Source: Acidovorax sp. CF316 (lineage in GTDB: Bacteria > Pseudomonadota > Gammaproteobacteria > Burkholderiales > Burkholderiaceae_C). From it: a stretch of 64,000 nucleotides of DNA. The notes beneath the pieces were generated by a model. It ran no database searches and was not told the origin of the DNA. It saw only the letters and a list, made by a program, of their open reading frames with translations. The stretch spans positions 1-64,000 of the forward strand of contig NZ_AKJX01000207.1 in the NCBI RefSeq assembly GCF_000276605.1, read 5' to 3'. Made by a program: the position numbers and the translations under genes. Below, piece after piece: positions 38,252 to 48,456 of this stretch (its first letter is position 1; each line of letters starts with the position of its first letter).

Positions 38252-38926
38252 ATGCTCGACAACCCCAAGCTCACTGCCCGCCAGCAACAGATTCTGGACC
38301 TGATCCAGACCGCCATTGCGCGCACCGGCGCCCCCCCTACCCGCGCCGAGATCGCGACCGAGCTGGGCTTCAAGTCCGCCAATGCGGCGGAAGAGCACCT
38401 GCAGGCCCTGGCCCGCAAGGGCGTGATCGAGCTGGTCAGCGGCACCTCACGGGGCATTCGCCTGCGCGGCGAGACAGTGCGCTCCATCAACGCAGCACGC
38501 GGCACCCAGTTCAGCCTGCCCATTCCCGGCCTGTCGCAGTTGATGCTGCCGCTGATCGGCCGGGTCGCAGCAGGCTCGCCCATTCTCGCGCAGGAGCATG
38601 TCGATCAGACCTACAGCGTGGAAAACAGCCTGTTCCAGCACAAGCCTGATTACCTGCTCAAGGTGCGCGGCATGTCCATGCGCGACGCCGGCATCATGGA
38701 CGGCGACCTGCTGGCCGTGCAGTCCACGCGCGAGGCGCGCAACGGCCAGATCATCGTGGCCCGCCTGGGCGACGACGTCACCGTCAAGCGCCTGCGCCGC
38801 ACGGCCACCGGCATCGAGCTGCTGCCCGAGAACCCGGACTACCCCGTGATCACCGTGCAGCCCGGCGAGGCCTTCGAGATCGAAGGCCTGGCAGTCGGCC
38901 TGATCCGCAACACCATGCTCATGTAA
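38252..38926 (+). CDS. lexA: SOS repressor LexA
   Basis: 224 aa. The N-terminal winged HTH ([23 protein letters not shown], quoted in part) binds SOS boxes. The self-cleavage site is the Ala-Gly in GRVAAGSPI, and the catalytic dyad is Ser in RGMSMRDAG and Lys in DDVTVKRL. RecA-stimulated cleavage after DNA damage inactivates it. Two boxes upstream indicate autorepression. Start [15 protein letters not shown] at 38252. Confidence 0.98.
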   Translation: MLDNPKLTARQQQILDLIQTAIARTGAPPTRAEIATELGFKSANAAEEHLQALARKGVIELVSGTSRGIRLRGETVRSINAARGTQFSLPIPGLSQLMLPLIGRVAAGSPILAQEHVDQTYSVENSLFQHKPDYLLKVRGMSMRDAGIMDGDLLAVQSTREARNGQIIVARLGDDVTVKRLRRTATGIELLPENPDYPVITVQPGEAFEIEGLAVGLIRNTMLM

Positions 38927-39064
38927 TTGCCGTCGCGCTGCCCAGGTGGCGGGCGTTTGACGGGCGGGGTGCCGGGTATCGGGCACCGCCGCTGGTCAGC
39001 CCTGGGCGGCGCCATGTTCCTTGCAATCCTGCCTGTGTTCACCACCGACCTTCGGAGTCTTCAC

Positions 39065-39466
39065 ATGGGAATTGCTTCTTTGACCTTCTCGGCCTTCTCC
39101 CACCCCCTGCATGCGCTGACACGCTGGCTGCAGCCCATCGCCATGCAGGGCGGGCACGACAGCGCTGCGGCACGGCTGCGCACCTGCAAGGCGCCAGTGC
39201 CTGCCCATGCGGCACCCGCATGGCCTACCACGGCCCGCATGCCACGCGACGAGATCGCACTGCCGGCCACGGGCACGCGCAGCCTGCACCCTGCCCCCGG
39301 CGCCGACCCCCTGTGCAACCATGTCCAGGCACGCCGCGTGGTGCGCGTGCTGCGCACGGCCGCCTCGGGCGCCGATGCCGGGCGCCTCGTGATCTCGGGC
39401 CGCATGGCCGATGTCTGCGCGGAGCTGGACCGCATGGCCGCGCGCGAGGCGCTGCTGCAACACTGA
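39065..39466 (+). CDS. Hypothetical protein
   Basis: 133 aa, not recognised. The N-terminus MGIASLTFSAFSHPLHALTRWLQP is amphipathic, the middle is low in structure, and the C-terminus GRLVISGRMADVCAELDRMA looks conserved, like a short helix-strand unit seen at the end of several small Comamonadaceae proteins. An 'ATCTTCGGAGTCTTCAC' leader gives a GGAG ten bases before the ATG. Function unknown; a longer start at 38927 is less likely because it has no ribosome binding site. Confidence 0.65.
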   Translation: MGIASLTFSAFSHPLHALTRWLQPIAMQGGHDSAAARLRTCKAPVPAHAAPAWPTTARMPRDEIALPATGTRSLHPAPGADPLCNHVQARRVVRVLRTAASGADAGRLVISGRMADVCAELDRMAAREALLQH

Positions 39467-39682
39467 GCACGCGGCCTGCGGGCTGGCGCGGGGACACGGC
39501 CACCATGGCCTGCAACGCCCGGCCGTCGACTGCGCAGAGCCCGCCGCAACGGCCGCGGGCACCCGCATTGCGCATGCACCCAGGCCGTCGAGGCATGTGG
39601 CATTCACGCAGCGTTGCAAATGCTGCACGCCCGACGGGGCTTGGGGCACAAAGACCGCGGCCCGCCAAGGCACAATGTCGGG

Positions 39683-40690
39683 ATGAACATCGTGATCCTC
39701 GACGACTACCAGGACGCAGTGCGCAAGCTCCATTGCGCCACCCGGCTCGACGCCTACACCGCCAAGGTCTATACCAACACCGTCAAGGGCCTGGGCCAGC
39801 TGTCGATACGGCTCAAGGACGCCGACATCATCGTGCTGGTGCGCGAGCGCACCCAGATCACCCGCCAGCTGGTCGAAAAGCTGCCGCGCCTGAAGCTCAT
39901 TGCCCAGACCGGCAAGATCGGCAACCACATCGACGTGGCAGCCTGCACCGAGCGTGGCATTGCCGTGGCCGAGGGCGTCGGTTCACCCGTGGCACCGGCC
40001 GAACTCACCTGGGCACTGGTGATGGCCGCCACGCGCCGACTGCCGCAGTACATCTCCAACCTCAAGCATGGGGCCTGGCAGCAGTCGGGCCTCAAGACCG
40101 CGTCCATGCCGCCCAACTTCGGGCTGGGCACGGTGCTGCGCGGCAAGACGCTGGGCATCTGGGGCTACGGCCGCATCGGTCAGCTCGTGGCCGGCTATGG
40201 CCGCGCCTTCGGCATGAACGTGCGCGTCTGGGGCCGCGAGGCATCGCGCGCCCAGGCCCTGACCGATGGCTACCAGGCCGCCACCACGCGCGAGGAGTTC
40301 TTCTCGCAGTGCGACGTGATCTCGGTGCACCTGCGCCTGAACGACGAGACACGCGGCATCATCTCGCTCGAAGACCTGTCGTGCATGAAGCCCACCTCGC
40401 TGTTCGTGAACACCTCGCGCGCCGAACTGGTCGAGTCCGACGCCCTGATCGCCGCCTTGAACCGGGGCCGCCCCGGCATGGCGGCCGTGGACGTATTCGA
40501 GAGCGAGCCCATCCTGCAGGGCCATGCCCTGCTGCGCCTGGAGAACTGCATCTGCACGCCGCACATCGGCTATGTGGAGCAGGACAGCTACGAGCTCTAC
40601 TTTGGTGCGGCCTTCGACAACGTGGTGAACTTCATCAAGGGCACGCCGACCAATATCGTGAATCCAGGTTCTCTGCAGGTGCGACGCTAG
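39683..40690 (+). CDS. D-2-hydroxyacid dehydrogenase family protein
   Basis: 335 aa. The NAD-binding Rossmann motif is GIWGYGRIGQLVAGYG; the catalytic residues follow the family order, with Arg in VNTSRAELVE, Glu in DVFESEPI and His in CTPHIGYVEQDSYE. It interconverts 2-keto acids and D-2-hydroxy acids; it most resembles the phosphoglycerate/hydroxypyruvate reductase side, but substrate is uncertain. Start MNIVILDDYQDAV at 39683, with GGGATG context. Confidence 0.94.
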   Translation: MNIVILDDYQDAVRKLHCATRLDAYTAKVYTNTVKGLGQLSIRLKDADIIVLVRERTQITRQLVEKLPRLKLIAQTGKIGNHIDVAACTERGIAVAEGVGSPVAPAELTWALVMAATRRLPQYISNLKHGAWQQSGLKTASMPPNFGLGTVLRGKTLGIWGYGRIGQLVAGYGRAFGMNVRVWGREASRAQALTDGYQAATTREEFFSQCDVISVHLRLNDETRGIISLEDLSCMKPTSLFVNTSRAELVESDALIAALNRGRPGMAAVDVFESEPILQGHALLRLENCICTPHIGYVEQDSYELYFGAAFDNVVNFIKGTPTNIVNPGSLQVRR

Positions 40691-40722
40691 CAACTGAGCG
40701 CTGCAACGCAGCGAGCACCAAT

Positions 40723-40753
40723 AAAAAAGGCTTCCCGAGGGAAGCCTTTTTTG
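40723..40753. terminator. Bidirectional terminator
   Basis: AAAAAAGGCTTCCC pairs with GGGAAGCCTTTTTT around a two-base loop. T-runs lie on both strands, ending the 2-hydroxyacid dehydrogenase gene and the convergent livK transcript. Confidence 0.9.
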
Positions 40754-40803
40754 CCCTGTGGTGCGCCGCCCGAAGGCAGCGCTCCCACACGGATTGCATT
40801 CGA

Positions 40804-40872
40804 CCGGATAACTAGGCGGGGAGCCGCAGACAGTGCTGTAGCACGGCAAGGCTCCCCAACGACGTTAGCCGG
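40804..40872. repeat. Imperfect palindrome with attC-like layout
   Basis: Outer arms GGATAAC (40806-40812) and GTTAGCC (40864-40870) pair with one mismatch. Unpaired spacers TAGG and AACGAC follow, then an inner perfect stem GGGGAGCC/GGCTCCCC (40818-40825 and 40850-40857) and a loop with a GTGCT/AGCAC tip hairpin. It lies between livK's stop and the shared terminator. The arm-spacer-arm order resembles integron attC sites, but the GTTRRRY core is not met. Confidence 0.5.
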
Positions 40873-40891
40873 TTGAAGGCAAGTCCGTGCC

Positions 40892-42022
40892 TTAGTTCAG
40901 GGGGGTCTTCTTGCCGTCCTTGTAGTTGTACAGGGTGATGGCAGGGTTCTTCATTTCGCCGTTGGGTTCGAAGGCGATCGTCGAGGTCACGCCCTTGAAG
41001 CTGGACTTGAGCAGCTCGGGGGTATAGACCTTGGGGTCGACCGAGTTGGCGCGCTTCATGGCGTCCACGATCAGGAACGTGGCGTCGTAGGTGTAGGGGC
41101 TGTACACCTGGAACTGGTTGGGGTACTTGGCGTCGTACTTGGCCTTCCAGGCCGTGCCGCCAGGCATCTTGGCCAGCGATGCGCCGCCTTCGGCGCAGAT
41201 CACGTTGGCCAGGGTCTTGGCGCCGGCAGCCAGCTTGGCGATTTCGGCCGTGCAGATGCCGTCACCACCGAAGTACTTCACGTTGCCCATGCCCAGCTGT
41301 TCCATCTGGCGCAGCATCGGGCCACCTTGGGGGTCCATGCCGCCGTAGAAGATGGCGTCGGGGTTCTTGGCCTTGATGGCGGTCAGGATGGCCATGAAGT
41401 CCGTGGCCTTGTCGGTCGTGAACTGCTCGTCCACCACCTTCATGCCCTTGGCGGCTGCGGTCTTCTTGAACACGTCGGCAACACCCTGGCCGTAAGCGGT
41501 ACGGTCGTCGATGATGGCGACCGACTTGAGCTTCAGCGTGTCCACGGCGTAGGCAGCCAGACCAGCGCCCAGGGCGTTGTCGTTGGCGATGATGCGGAAC
41601 GTGGTCTTGTAGCCTGGCTTGGTCAGGTTGGGGTTCGTGGCCGCGCCGGTCACGTGGGGGATGCCGCAGTCGTTGTAGACCTTGGACGCGGGGATGGTGG
41701 TACCGGAGTTGAGGTGACCGACCACGCCAGCAACCTTGGCGTCGCACAGCTTCTGTGCAGCAGCCGTGCCCTGCTTCGGATCCGCAGCGTCGTCTTCAGC
41801 CTGCAGCTCGAACTTGATCTTCTTGCCGCCGATCGTCACGCCTTGTGCGTTCAGCTCTTCAATGGCCATGCGGGCGCCATTTTCGTTGTCCTTGCCGTAG
41901 TGGGCTTGGGCGCCGGAAACCGGAGCCACGTGGCCGATCTTGACCACCTGCTCTTGTGCAGAGGCCACACCAGCAGCAGCCGCGATAGCAGCAACCACGG
42001 TCAGTTTCAACTTCAATTGCAT
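40892..42022 (-). CDS. livK: Branched-chain amino acid ABC transporter substrate-binding protein
   Basis: 376 aa with a signal peptide (LKLTVVAAIAAAAGVASAQ). The mature protein is a type I periplasmic binding protein: VVKIGHVAPVSGAQAHYGKD, the ligand-loop VVGHLNSGTTIPASKVY and FYGGMDPQGGPMLRQM. It delivers leucine, isoleucine, valine or related compounds to a LivHMGF transporter, whose genes are not in the window. The start at 42022 has CTGGAG six bases upstream. A palindrome and terminator follow. Confidence 0.94.
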   Translation of the reverse strand: MQLKLKLTVVAAIAAAAGVASAQEQVVKIGHVAPVSGAQAHYGKDNENGARMAIEELNAQGVTIGGKKIKFELQAEDDAADPKQGTAAAQKLCDAKVAGVVGHLNSGTTIPASKVYNDCGIPHVTGAATNPNLTKPGYKTTFRIIANDNALGAGLAAYAVDTLKLKSVAIIDDRTAYGQGVADVFKKTAAAKGMKVVDEQFTTDKATDFMAILTAIKAKNPDAIFYGGMDPQGGPMLRQMEQLGMGNVKYFGGDGICTAEIAKLAAGAKTLANVICAEGGASLAKMPGGTAWKAKYDAKYPNQFQVYSPYTYDATFLIVDAMKRANSVDPKVYTPELLKSSFKGVTSTIAFEPNGEMKNPAITLYNYKDGKKTPLN

Positions 42023-42153
42023 ATCAATCTCCAGTAAAGATAAACGCTGAGAAATGTTCTTGTGTCTCAACGCAGGCGAACATATCGCAATTTACGGGCC
42101 AGATCATTAGGGAACACGATTAAATGTGGGAGAAACCACAGGGGAATACCCTG

Positions 42154-42894
42154 TCATCCCTTGGTGGGCGTGGGCTGGCCGCCGGCAAGCTCATCGGCCA
42201 CAGCCTCGTACACAGCGTGGCGAACCACGGATTCGATCTCCTCGCGCAGGCGCGGAAGCACTGAACGCGTCTGCTCCTGCACCACAGTGGCGATGGCATC
42301 GCGCAGGCGCTGGTCCAGTGCCACGTCCACCCGCTGCATGACCCGGTGCACCATGTACTCCTCCATGCCCTCTGGCAGTGCACGCGCGGCCGCCGGCTGC
42401 CCCACATTCGGCACGGCAGGTGCAGATGCCGCGGCGGGCACGCCAAGCGGTGCCGCAAAAGGCCCAGGCGCAGCGACCAAAGGCCTGGCAGGCACGGAAG
42501 CGGCAGGTACTGCAGGCGCGGGAGCCGGCGTGGCGACAGGAGCGACCACGGGTGCAGCAACCACGGGTGCCGGGGGGGCAACTGCTGCCGCTGCAATCTG
42601 CGCGCGCCGCAATGCCAGGGCCTCCAGTGCACGGCCGGCCGCCTGCGCCACCGGCGAAGACGCTGCGGGAGTGGCGGCGGCAGGCGGGCGCGCCGGAGCG
42701 CTCTGCGGCGCGGCGCCGCGGCTGGCAACGCGGCCATCCGGGGCCGCTGCAGGAAGCGGGCGCGCAGGCGCCGCCGAAGGCGCTGGCGGCTTGGCCACCA
42801 GCGGCACGGGCATGGCACCCGGCGGCGCCTGCACCACTTCAGTGAGCGTGGGTACAAAACGGGGCGGCGTACGGGGCGGCGTGGTGGCCATCAA
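42154..42894 (-). CDS. Ala/Pro-rich protein, DUF2486-like, downstream of holC
   Basis: 246 aa. The middle (about 25-180) is low-complexity Ala/Pro/Val. The ends are conserved-looking: N-terminal PPRFVPTLTEVVQAPPG and a C-terminal helical domain of about 65 residues (EEYMVHRVMQRVDVALDQRL and VRHAVYEAVADELAG). A DUF2486 protein next to holC is a known arrangement in Burkholderiales, and the PTLTEVV motif fits. Function unknown. Its ATG overlaps the holC stop by four bases. Confidence 0.78.
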   Translation of the reverse strand: MMATTPPRTPPRFVPTLTEVVQAPPGAMPVPLVAKPPAPSAAPARPLPAAAPDGRVASRGAAPQSAPARPPAAATPAASSPVAQAAGRALEALALRRAQIAAAAVAPPAPVVAAPVVAPVATPAPAPAVPAASVPARPLVAAPGPFAAPLGVPAAASAPAVPNVGQPAAARALPEGMEEYMVHRVMQRVDVALDQRLRDAIATVVQEQTRSVLPRLREEIESVVRHAVYEAVADELAGGQPTPTKG

Positions 42895-43325
42895 GCGCCT
42901 TTCAGCACCAGATCGTGGCGCACGATGGCGTAGCCGCGCGAAGCGTAGTGGCGCCAGCGGTTGCGCGCCTGCCCCCGGTCTTCCTCGTCATGGGCGCTGA
43001 CCACTTCGATCAGCTTTTCGAAGCGCCCGAAACCTTCAGGCACCTCAGCGCCCAGGTTCAACAGCACCTCGTGGTGCGGAGCACCCTGCACATCGGACGT
43101 GAGCAGCACCGGCGAAGCCAGGCGCAGGTCCTCGTCGGCCGCGTCGGTGCAGTGGGCGACGAAATCCTGCGGCGCCATGCTCCACATCTGCCGGTCCAGG
43201 GCAGCCAGCACATGGGCCGGACCGGCGATCACCAGGCGGGCATCGCTGCGCAGCACCTTGCGCGCAAACCGGCAGGCATAGGCCACCTTGTCCGGCGCGT
43301 TGAAATGGAAGGCGACCTCGGTCAT
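42891..43325 (-). CDS. holC: DNA polymerase III chi subunit
   Basis: 144 aa. It links the clamp loader to SSB at the replication fork. The N-terminus TEVAFHFNAPDKVAYACRFARK, the SAHDEEDRGQARNRWRHYASRGY C-terminal segment (both quoted in part) and the central VHCTDAADEDLRLASPVLL-type sequence match HolC. It lies six bases after pepA, a conserved pair, and is coupled to the DUF2486-like gene. Confidence 0.95.
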   Translation of the reverse strand: MTEVAFHFNAPDKVAYACRFARKVLRSDARLVIAGPAHVLAALDRQMWSMAPQDFVAHCTDAADEDLRLASPVLLTSDVQGAPHHEVLLNLGAEVPEGFGRFEKLIEVVSAHDEEDRGQARNRWRHYASRGYAIVRHDLVLKGA

Positions 43326-43331
43326 CGGAGC

Positions 43332-44825
<1,494 letters not shown>

Positions 44826-44848
44826 AATCGGTGTTTTCCTCAGAGCCA

Positions 44849-45943
44849 ATGTTATTCGATTCATCCATCCGCAAGGAGCTGGCGCGCAGCTTCGGGGCCA
44901 CACTGGTGGTGCTGGTCACCGTGGTGATGACCATGATGCTCATCCGCACGCTGGGCCAGGCCTCGCGCGGCAGCGTGAGCCCGTCCGACGTGATGCTGGT
45001 CATGGGCTTCACCGTGCTGGGTCAGCTGTCCACCATTTTGACGCTGAGCCTGTTCGTCGCTGTGGTCAGCACGCTGTCGCGCATGTACCGCGACAGCGAG
45101 ATGGTGATCTGGTTCGCCAGCGGCCGCGGCCTGACCAGCCTGCTGCGCCCGCTGCTGCGCTTTGCCTGGCCGTCCATGCTGGTGATCTCCGTGCTCTCGC
45201 TGCTGGTATGGCCCTGGGCCAACACCCAGATCCAGGAGCTCAAGACCCGTTACGAGCAGCGCAGCGACATCGACCGCATCGCCCCCGGTGAGTTCCAGGA
45301 GTCGGCCAACGGCAGCCGGGTGTTCTTCATCGACAAGGACAGCCCCGACAACCTGGCCGGCAACAACATCTTCATCGCCACCAACGTGGCCAAGAAGGAA
45401 ACGGTCACCTCCGCGCGCAGCGCCCGGCTGGAAACCAAGGACGGCGAGCGCATCGCCACGCTGGTCCAGGGCCAGCGGCTGGAAACCGAGCACGACAAGC
45501 CCGGCCTCAAGATCAGCGAGTTCGAGGAATACACCACCCGCATCGGCTCGGCCCCCGCCGGCTCCGCCGAGGAGCTGTCGGTCAAGACCCGTGCCACCCA
45601 TGAGCTGCTGATGCAGCCCCTGCCCGCCTACCGGGCCGAGCTGGGCTGGCGCATCGGCCTGGCCCTGGCGGCGCTGAACTTCGTGGTCCTGGGCCTGGCC
45701 GTGGCCACGGTCAACCCGCGTGCCGGGCGCAGCACCAGCCTGGTGTTCGCCCTCTTCGCCTTCATCGTCTACTACAACCTCATGACCCTGGGCACCAGTT
45801 GGGTCGGCGCCGGGCGCCTGGGCCTTGGCAGCTTCATGCTCATGCTGCACGGCGGCACCCTGGCCTTCTCGCTGCTGGTGCTGACCGCACGCCACAACAA
45901 CTGGAGCCTGCGCCGCCTGTGGCAGCGCCGGAGCCCCACATGA
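44849..45943 (+). CDS. lptF: LPS export permease LptF
   Basis: 364 aa with six membrane helices, three at each end of a periplasmic beta-jellyroll domain. Start MLFDSSIRKELARSFGATL is the family N-terminus. With LptG it forms the membrane part of the LptBFG ABC exporter, moving LPS from the inner membrane to the Lpt bridge. The lptB ATPase gene is not here. It overlaps lptG by four bases. The divergent pepA-lptFG order is common in proteobacteria. Confidence 0.96.
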   Translation: MLFDSSIRKELARSFGATLVVLVTVVMTMMLIRTLGQASRGSVSPSDVMLVMGFTVLGQLSTILTLSLFVAVVSTLSRMYRDSEMVIWFASGRGLTSLLRPLLRFAWPSMLVISVLSLLVWPWANTQIQELKTRYEQRSDIDRIAPGEFQESANGSRVFFIDKDSPDNLAGNNIFIATNVAKKETVTSARSARLETKDGERIATLVQGQRLETEHDKPGLKISEFEEYTTRIGSAPAGSAEELSVKTRATHELLMQPLPAYRAELGWRIGLALAALNFVVLGLAVATVNPRAGRSTSLVFALFAFIVYYNLMTLGTSWVGAGRLGLGSFMLMLHGGTLAFSLLVLTARHNNWSLRRLWQRRSPT

Positions 45944-47046
45944 AAACCATCCGCCGCCTGATCCACCGCGAGGCCTTCTTTGCGGTGGCTTACGTCACCA
46001 TCGGCTTCCTGGCCCTGTTCTTCTTCTTCGACCTGGTCGATGAACTGCGCTGGGTGGGCCGCACCGGGCCCCAGGGCTACCAGCTCTCGCACGCCATGCT
46101 GTTCGTGGTGCTCAGCATCCCGAGCCACCTGTACGAATTGCTGCCCATCACGGTGCTGATCGGCACCATTTTCGTGATGGCGCGCCTGGCGCAGAGCTCC
46201 GAATTCACCATCATGCGCACCAGCGGCATGGGGCCCTGGCGCGCCATGCGCACCCTGCTCACACTGGGCGGGTTCTTCGTGGTGCTGACCTTTGCCGTGG
46301 GCGACTACATCGCGCCCCTGAGCGACAAGGCCGCGCAACTCATCAAGGTGCGCCACCTGGGGCGCCTCACCTCGGGTGCCACCGGCGCGTGGCTCAAGGA
46401 ACGCCAGAACGACCACTCCTACGCAGTCAATGTGCGCGCCCTCACGCCCGATGGCGGCATGCTGGACATCCGCATCTTCGAATTCAACGCCAAGGGCCTG
46501 CTCGCCTCGCAGACCCGCGCCGCATCGGGGCGCTTCGGCGACGGCGGTGCCTGGGAGCTCACCGGCGTGCAGCGCAGCAGCTTTTTGCAGCGCGGCGAAG
46601 ACCAGGCGCGAGTGGACCGGCTGGACGTGCCCGCACTGCAATGGCCCACCCGCATCAGCGCCGACATGGTGGCGGCCTCGCTGCTCAAGCCCGACCGCAT
46701 GGCCACGGTGGACCTGTTCCAGTACATCCGCCACCTGGACAGCAACGGCCAGTCGGCCCAGCGCTACGAGATCGAATTCTGGCGCAAGGTGTTCTACCCC
46801 CTGTCCTGCCTGGTGATGGTGGTGCTGGCCCTGCCCTTTGCCTACCTGCATTTCCGCTCGGGCGGCATCGCCGGCTATGTATTCGGTGGCGTCATGGCCG
46901 GCATCAGCTTCTTCCTGCTCAACAACGTGTTCGGCTACGCCGGCAACCTGCAGAACTGGTCGCCCTGGCTCACGGCGGCAGCGCCGGGACTGATTTACTC
47001 CCTGCTGTCGCTGGGCGCCTTCAGTTGGCTGGTACTCAGACGCTAG
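45940..47046 (+). CDS. lptG: LPS export permease LptG
   Basis: 368 aa. The first helix follows MKTIRRLIHREAFFAVAYV and the family motif EFTIMRTSGMGPWR lies in the cytoplasmic coupling helix region near residue 90. A periplasmic jellyroll and three C-terminal helices follow. It pairs with LptF, its ATG overlapping the lptF stop (ATGA). Confidence 0.96.
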   Translation: MKTIRRLIHREAFFAVAYVTIGFLALFFFFDLVDELRWVGRTGPQGYQLSHAMLFVVLSIPSHLYELLPITVLIGTIFVMARLAQSSEFTIMRTSGMGPWRAMRTLLTLGGFFVVLTFAVGDYIAPLSDKAAQLIKVRHLGRLTSGATGAWLKERQNDHSYAVNVRALTPDGGMLDIRIFEFNAKGLLASQTRAASGRFGDGGAWELTGVQRSSFLQRGEDQARVDRLDVPALQWPTRISADMVAASLLKPDRMATVDLFQYIRHLDSNGQSAQRYEIEFWRKVFYPLSCLVMVVLALPFAYLHFRSGGIAGYVFGGVMAGISFFLLNNVFGYAGNLQNWSPWLTAAAPGLIYSLLSLGAFSWLVLRR

Positions 47047-47054
47047 CCACACCC

Positions 47055-47429
47055 ATGACCGACCACGCCATCGTCCTTTTCGCCCACGGCTCGCGCGACC
47101 CCCTGTGGCGCGCGCCCATGGAAGCCGTGGCTGCACGCATAGCGGCGCAGCAACCCCGCCGGCCCGTGGCCTGCGCCTACCTGGAGTTGTGCGCCCCCGC
47201 CCTGCCCGAGGCCGTGGCGCAACTGGTAGCCCAGGGTGCCCGGCAGGTCACCGTGGTGCCCATGTTCCTGGGCACCGGCAAGCATGCGCGCGAGGACTTG
47301 CCCGTGCTGGTGCAGCAACTGCGCACCGCCCACACGGGCGTGCAGTTCAACGTGCAGACGGCCATTGGCGAGGACCCGCGCATGACCGCGCTCATGGCGG
47401 AAATCGCCTGCGAGTCGTCTCCGAGCTGA
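47055..47429 (+). CDS. cbiX: CbiX-type sirohydrochlorin chelatase
   Basis: 124 aa, the small single-domain form (CbiX-S). Two metal-handling His are visible in LFAHGSRDPLW and FLGTGKHAREDL. It inserts cobalt, nickel or iron into sirohydrochlorin. Position just before cysB suggests iron insertion for siroheme, the cofactor of sulfite reductase. It begins eight bases after lptG. Confidence 0.93.
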   Translation: MTDHAIVLFAHGSRDPLWRAPMEAVAARIAAQQPRRPVACAYLELCAPALPEAVAQLVAQGARQVTVVPMFLGTGKHAREDLPVLVQQLRTAHTGVQFNVQTAIGEDPRMTALMAEIACESSPS

Positions 47430-47502
47430 GTTTTTGCAACCTCGCCGCATATCCCTTAGATGCTTGCAGCATAATGATGCAACTCTTTAGGCGATATCAG
47501 AT

Positions 47503-48444
47503 ATGAATCTGCACCAATTCCGCTTTGTCCAGGAGGCCGCGCGGCGCGGCCTGAACCTGACCGAAGCCGCCAAGGCACTGCACACCTCGCAGCCGGGCGT
47601 CTCCAAGGCCATCATCGAGCTGGAAGAAGAGCTGGGCGTTGACATCTTCGCGCGCCACGGCAAGCGCCTCAAGCGCATCACCGAGCCCGGCCAGCATGTG
47701 CTCAAGAGCATCGAGGTCATCATGCGCGAGGTGGGCAACCTCAAGCGCATCGGCGAACAGTTCAGCGCCCAGGACAACGGCACGCTGAGCATCGCCACCA
47801 CCCACACCCAGGCCCGCTACGTGCTGCCCGTGCCCGTGGCACGCCTGCGCGAGGCCTACCCCAAGGTCAACATCAGCCTGCACCAGGCCACGCCCGACCA
47901 GGTGGCGCGCATGGTCATCGACGAGGTGGCCGAGATCGGCATGGCCACCGAGTCCCTGGCCGACTACCCCGAGCTCGTGACCCTGCCCTGCTACGAGTGG
48001 GAGCACGTGCTGGTGCTGCCGCCCGGCCACCCGCTGGCGCAAAAGGAACGCATTGGCCTCGATGACATCGCGCACGAGGCGCTCATCACCTACCACCCCT
48101 CGTTCACCGGCCGCGGCAAGATCGACCACGCCTTTGCCGCACGCCGCCTGCAGCCGCGCATCGCGCTCGAGGCCATCGATTCGGACGTGATCAAGACCTA
48201 TGTGCGCCTGGGCCTGGGCATCGGCATCGTGGCCGAGATGGCCATGCGCGACGACCCCGTGGGCGACCTGGTGGTGCGCCCCGTGGGCCACCTGTTCGGC
48301 CAGAGCGTGGCGCGCGTGGCCTTCAAGCGCGGAGCCTACCTGCGCAATTTCGTGTACAAATTCGCAGAACTGCTGAGCGACCGCCTGAGCCGCGAGTTGA
48401 TTGCCCGCGCGATGAGTGGCCATGTGAACGACTACGAACTCTGA
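47503..48444 (+). CDS. cysB: CysB-type LysR regulator of sulfur assimilation
   Basis: 313 aa. The N-terminal LysR HTH (LNLTEAAKALHTSQPGVSKA) opens the protein; the CysB-specific beginning MNLHQFRFVQEAARRGLNL and the inducer-domain segment TTHTQARYVLPVPVARLR identify it as CysB rather than another LysR protein. CysB activates sulfate uptake and cysteine genes, with N- or O-acetylserine as inducer. It follows cbiX by 73 bases. Confidence 0.95.
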   Translation: MNLHQFRFVQEAARRGLNLTEAAKALHTSQPGVSKAIIELEEELGVDIFARHGKRLKRITEPGQHVLKSIEVIMREVGNLKRIGEQFSAQDNGTLSIATTHTQARYVLPVPVARLREAYPKVNISLHQATPDQVARMVIDEVAEIGMATESLADYPELVTLPCYEWEHVLVLPPGHPLAQKERIGLDDIAHEALITYHPSFTGRGKIDHAFAARRLQPRIALEAIDSDVIKTYVRLGLGIGIVAEMAMRDDPVGDLVVRPVGHLFGQSVARVAFKRGAYLRNFVYKFAELLSDRLSRELIARAMSGHVNDYEL

Positions 48445-48456
48445 TGGGGAGGCACC

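Noticed and set aside
42139-42153. Small inverted repeat after the DUF2486-like gene
   Set aside because: Six-base arms without a following T-run on the minus strand; too weak to call a terminator.
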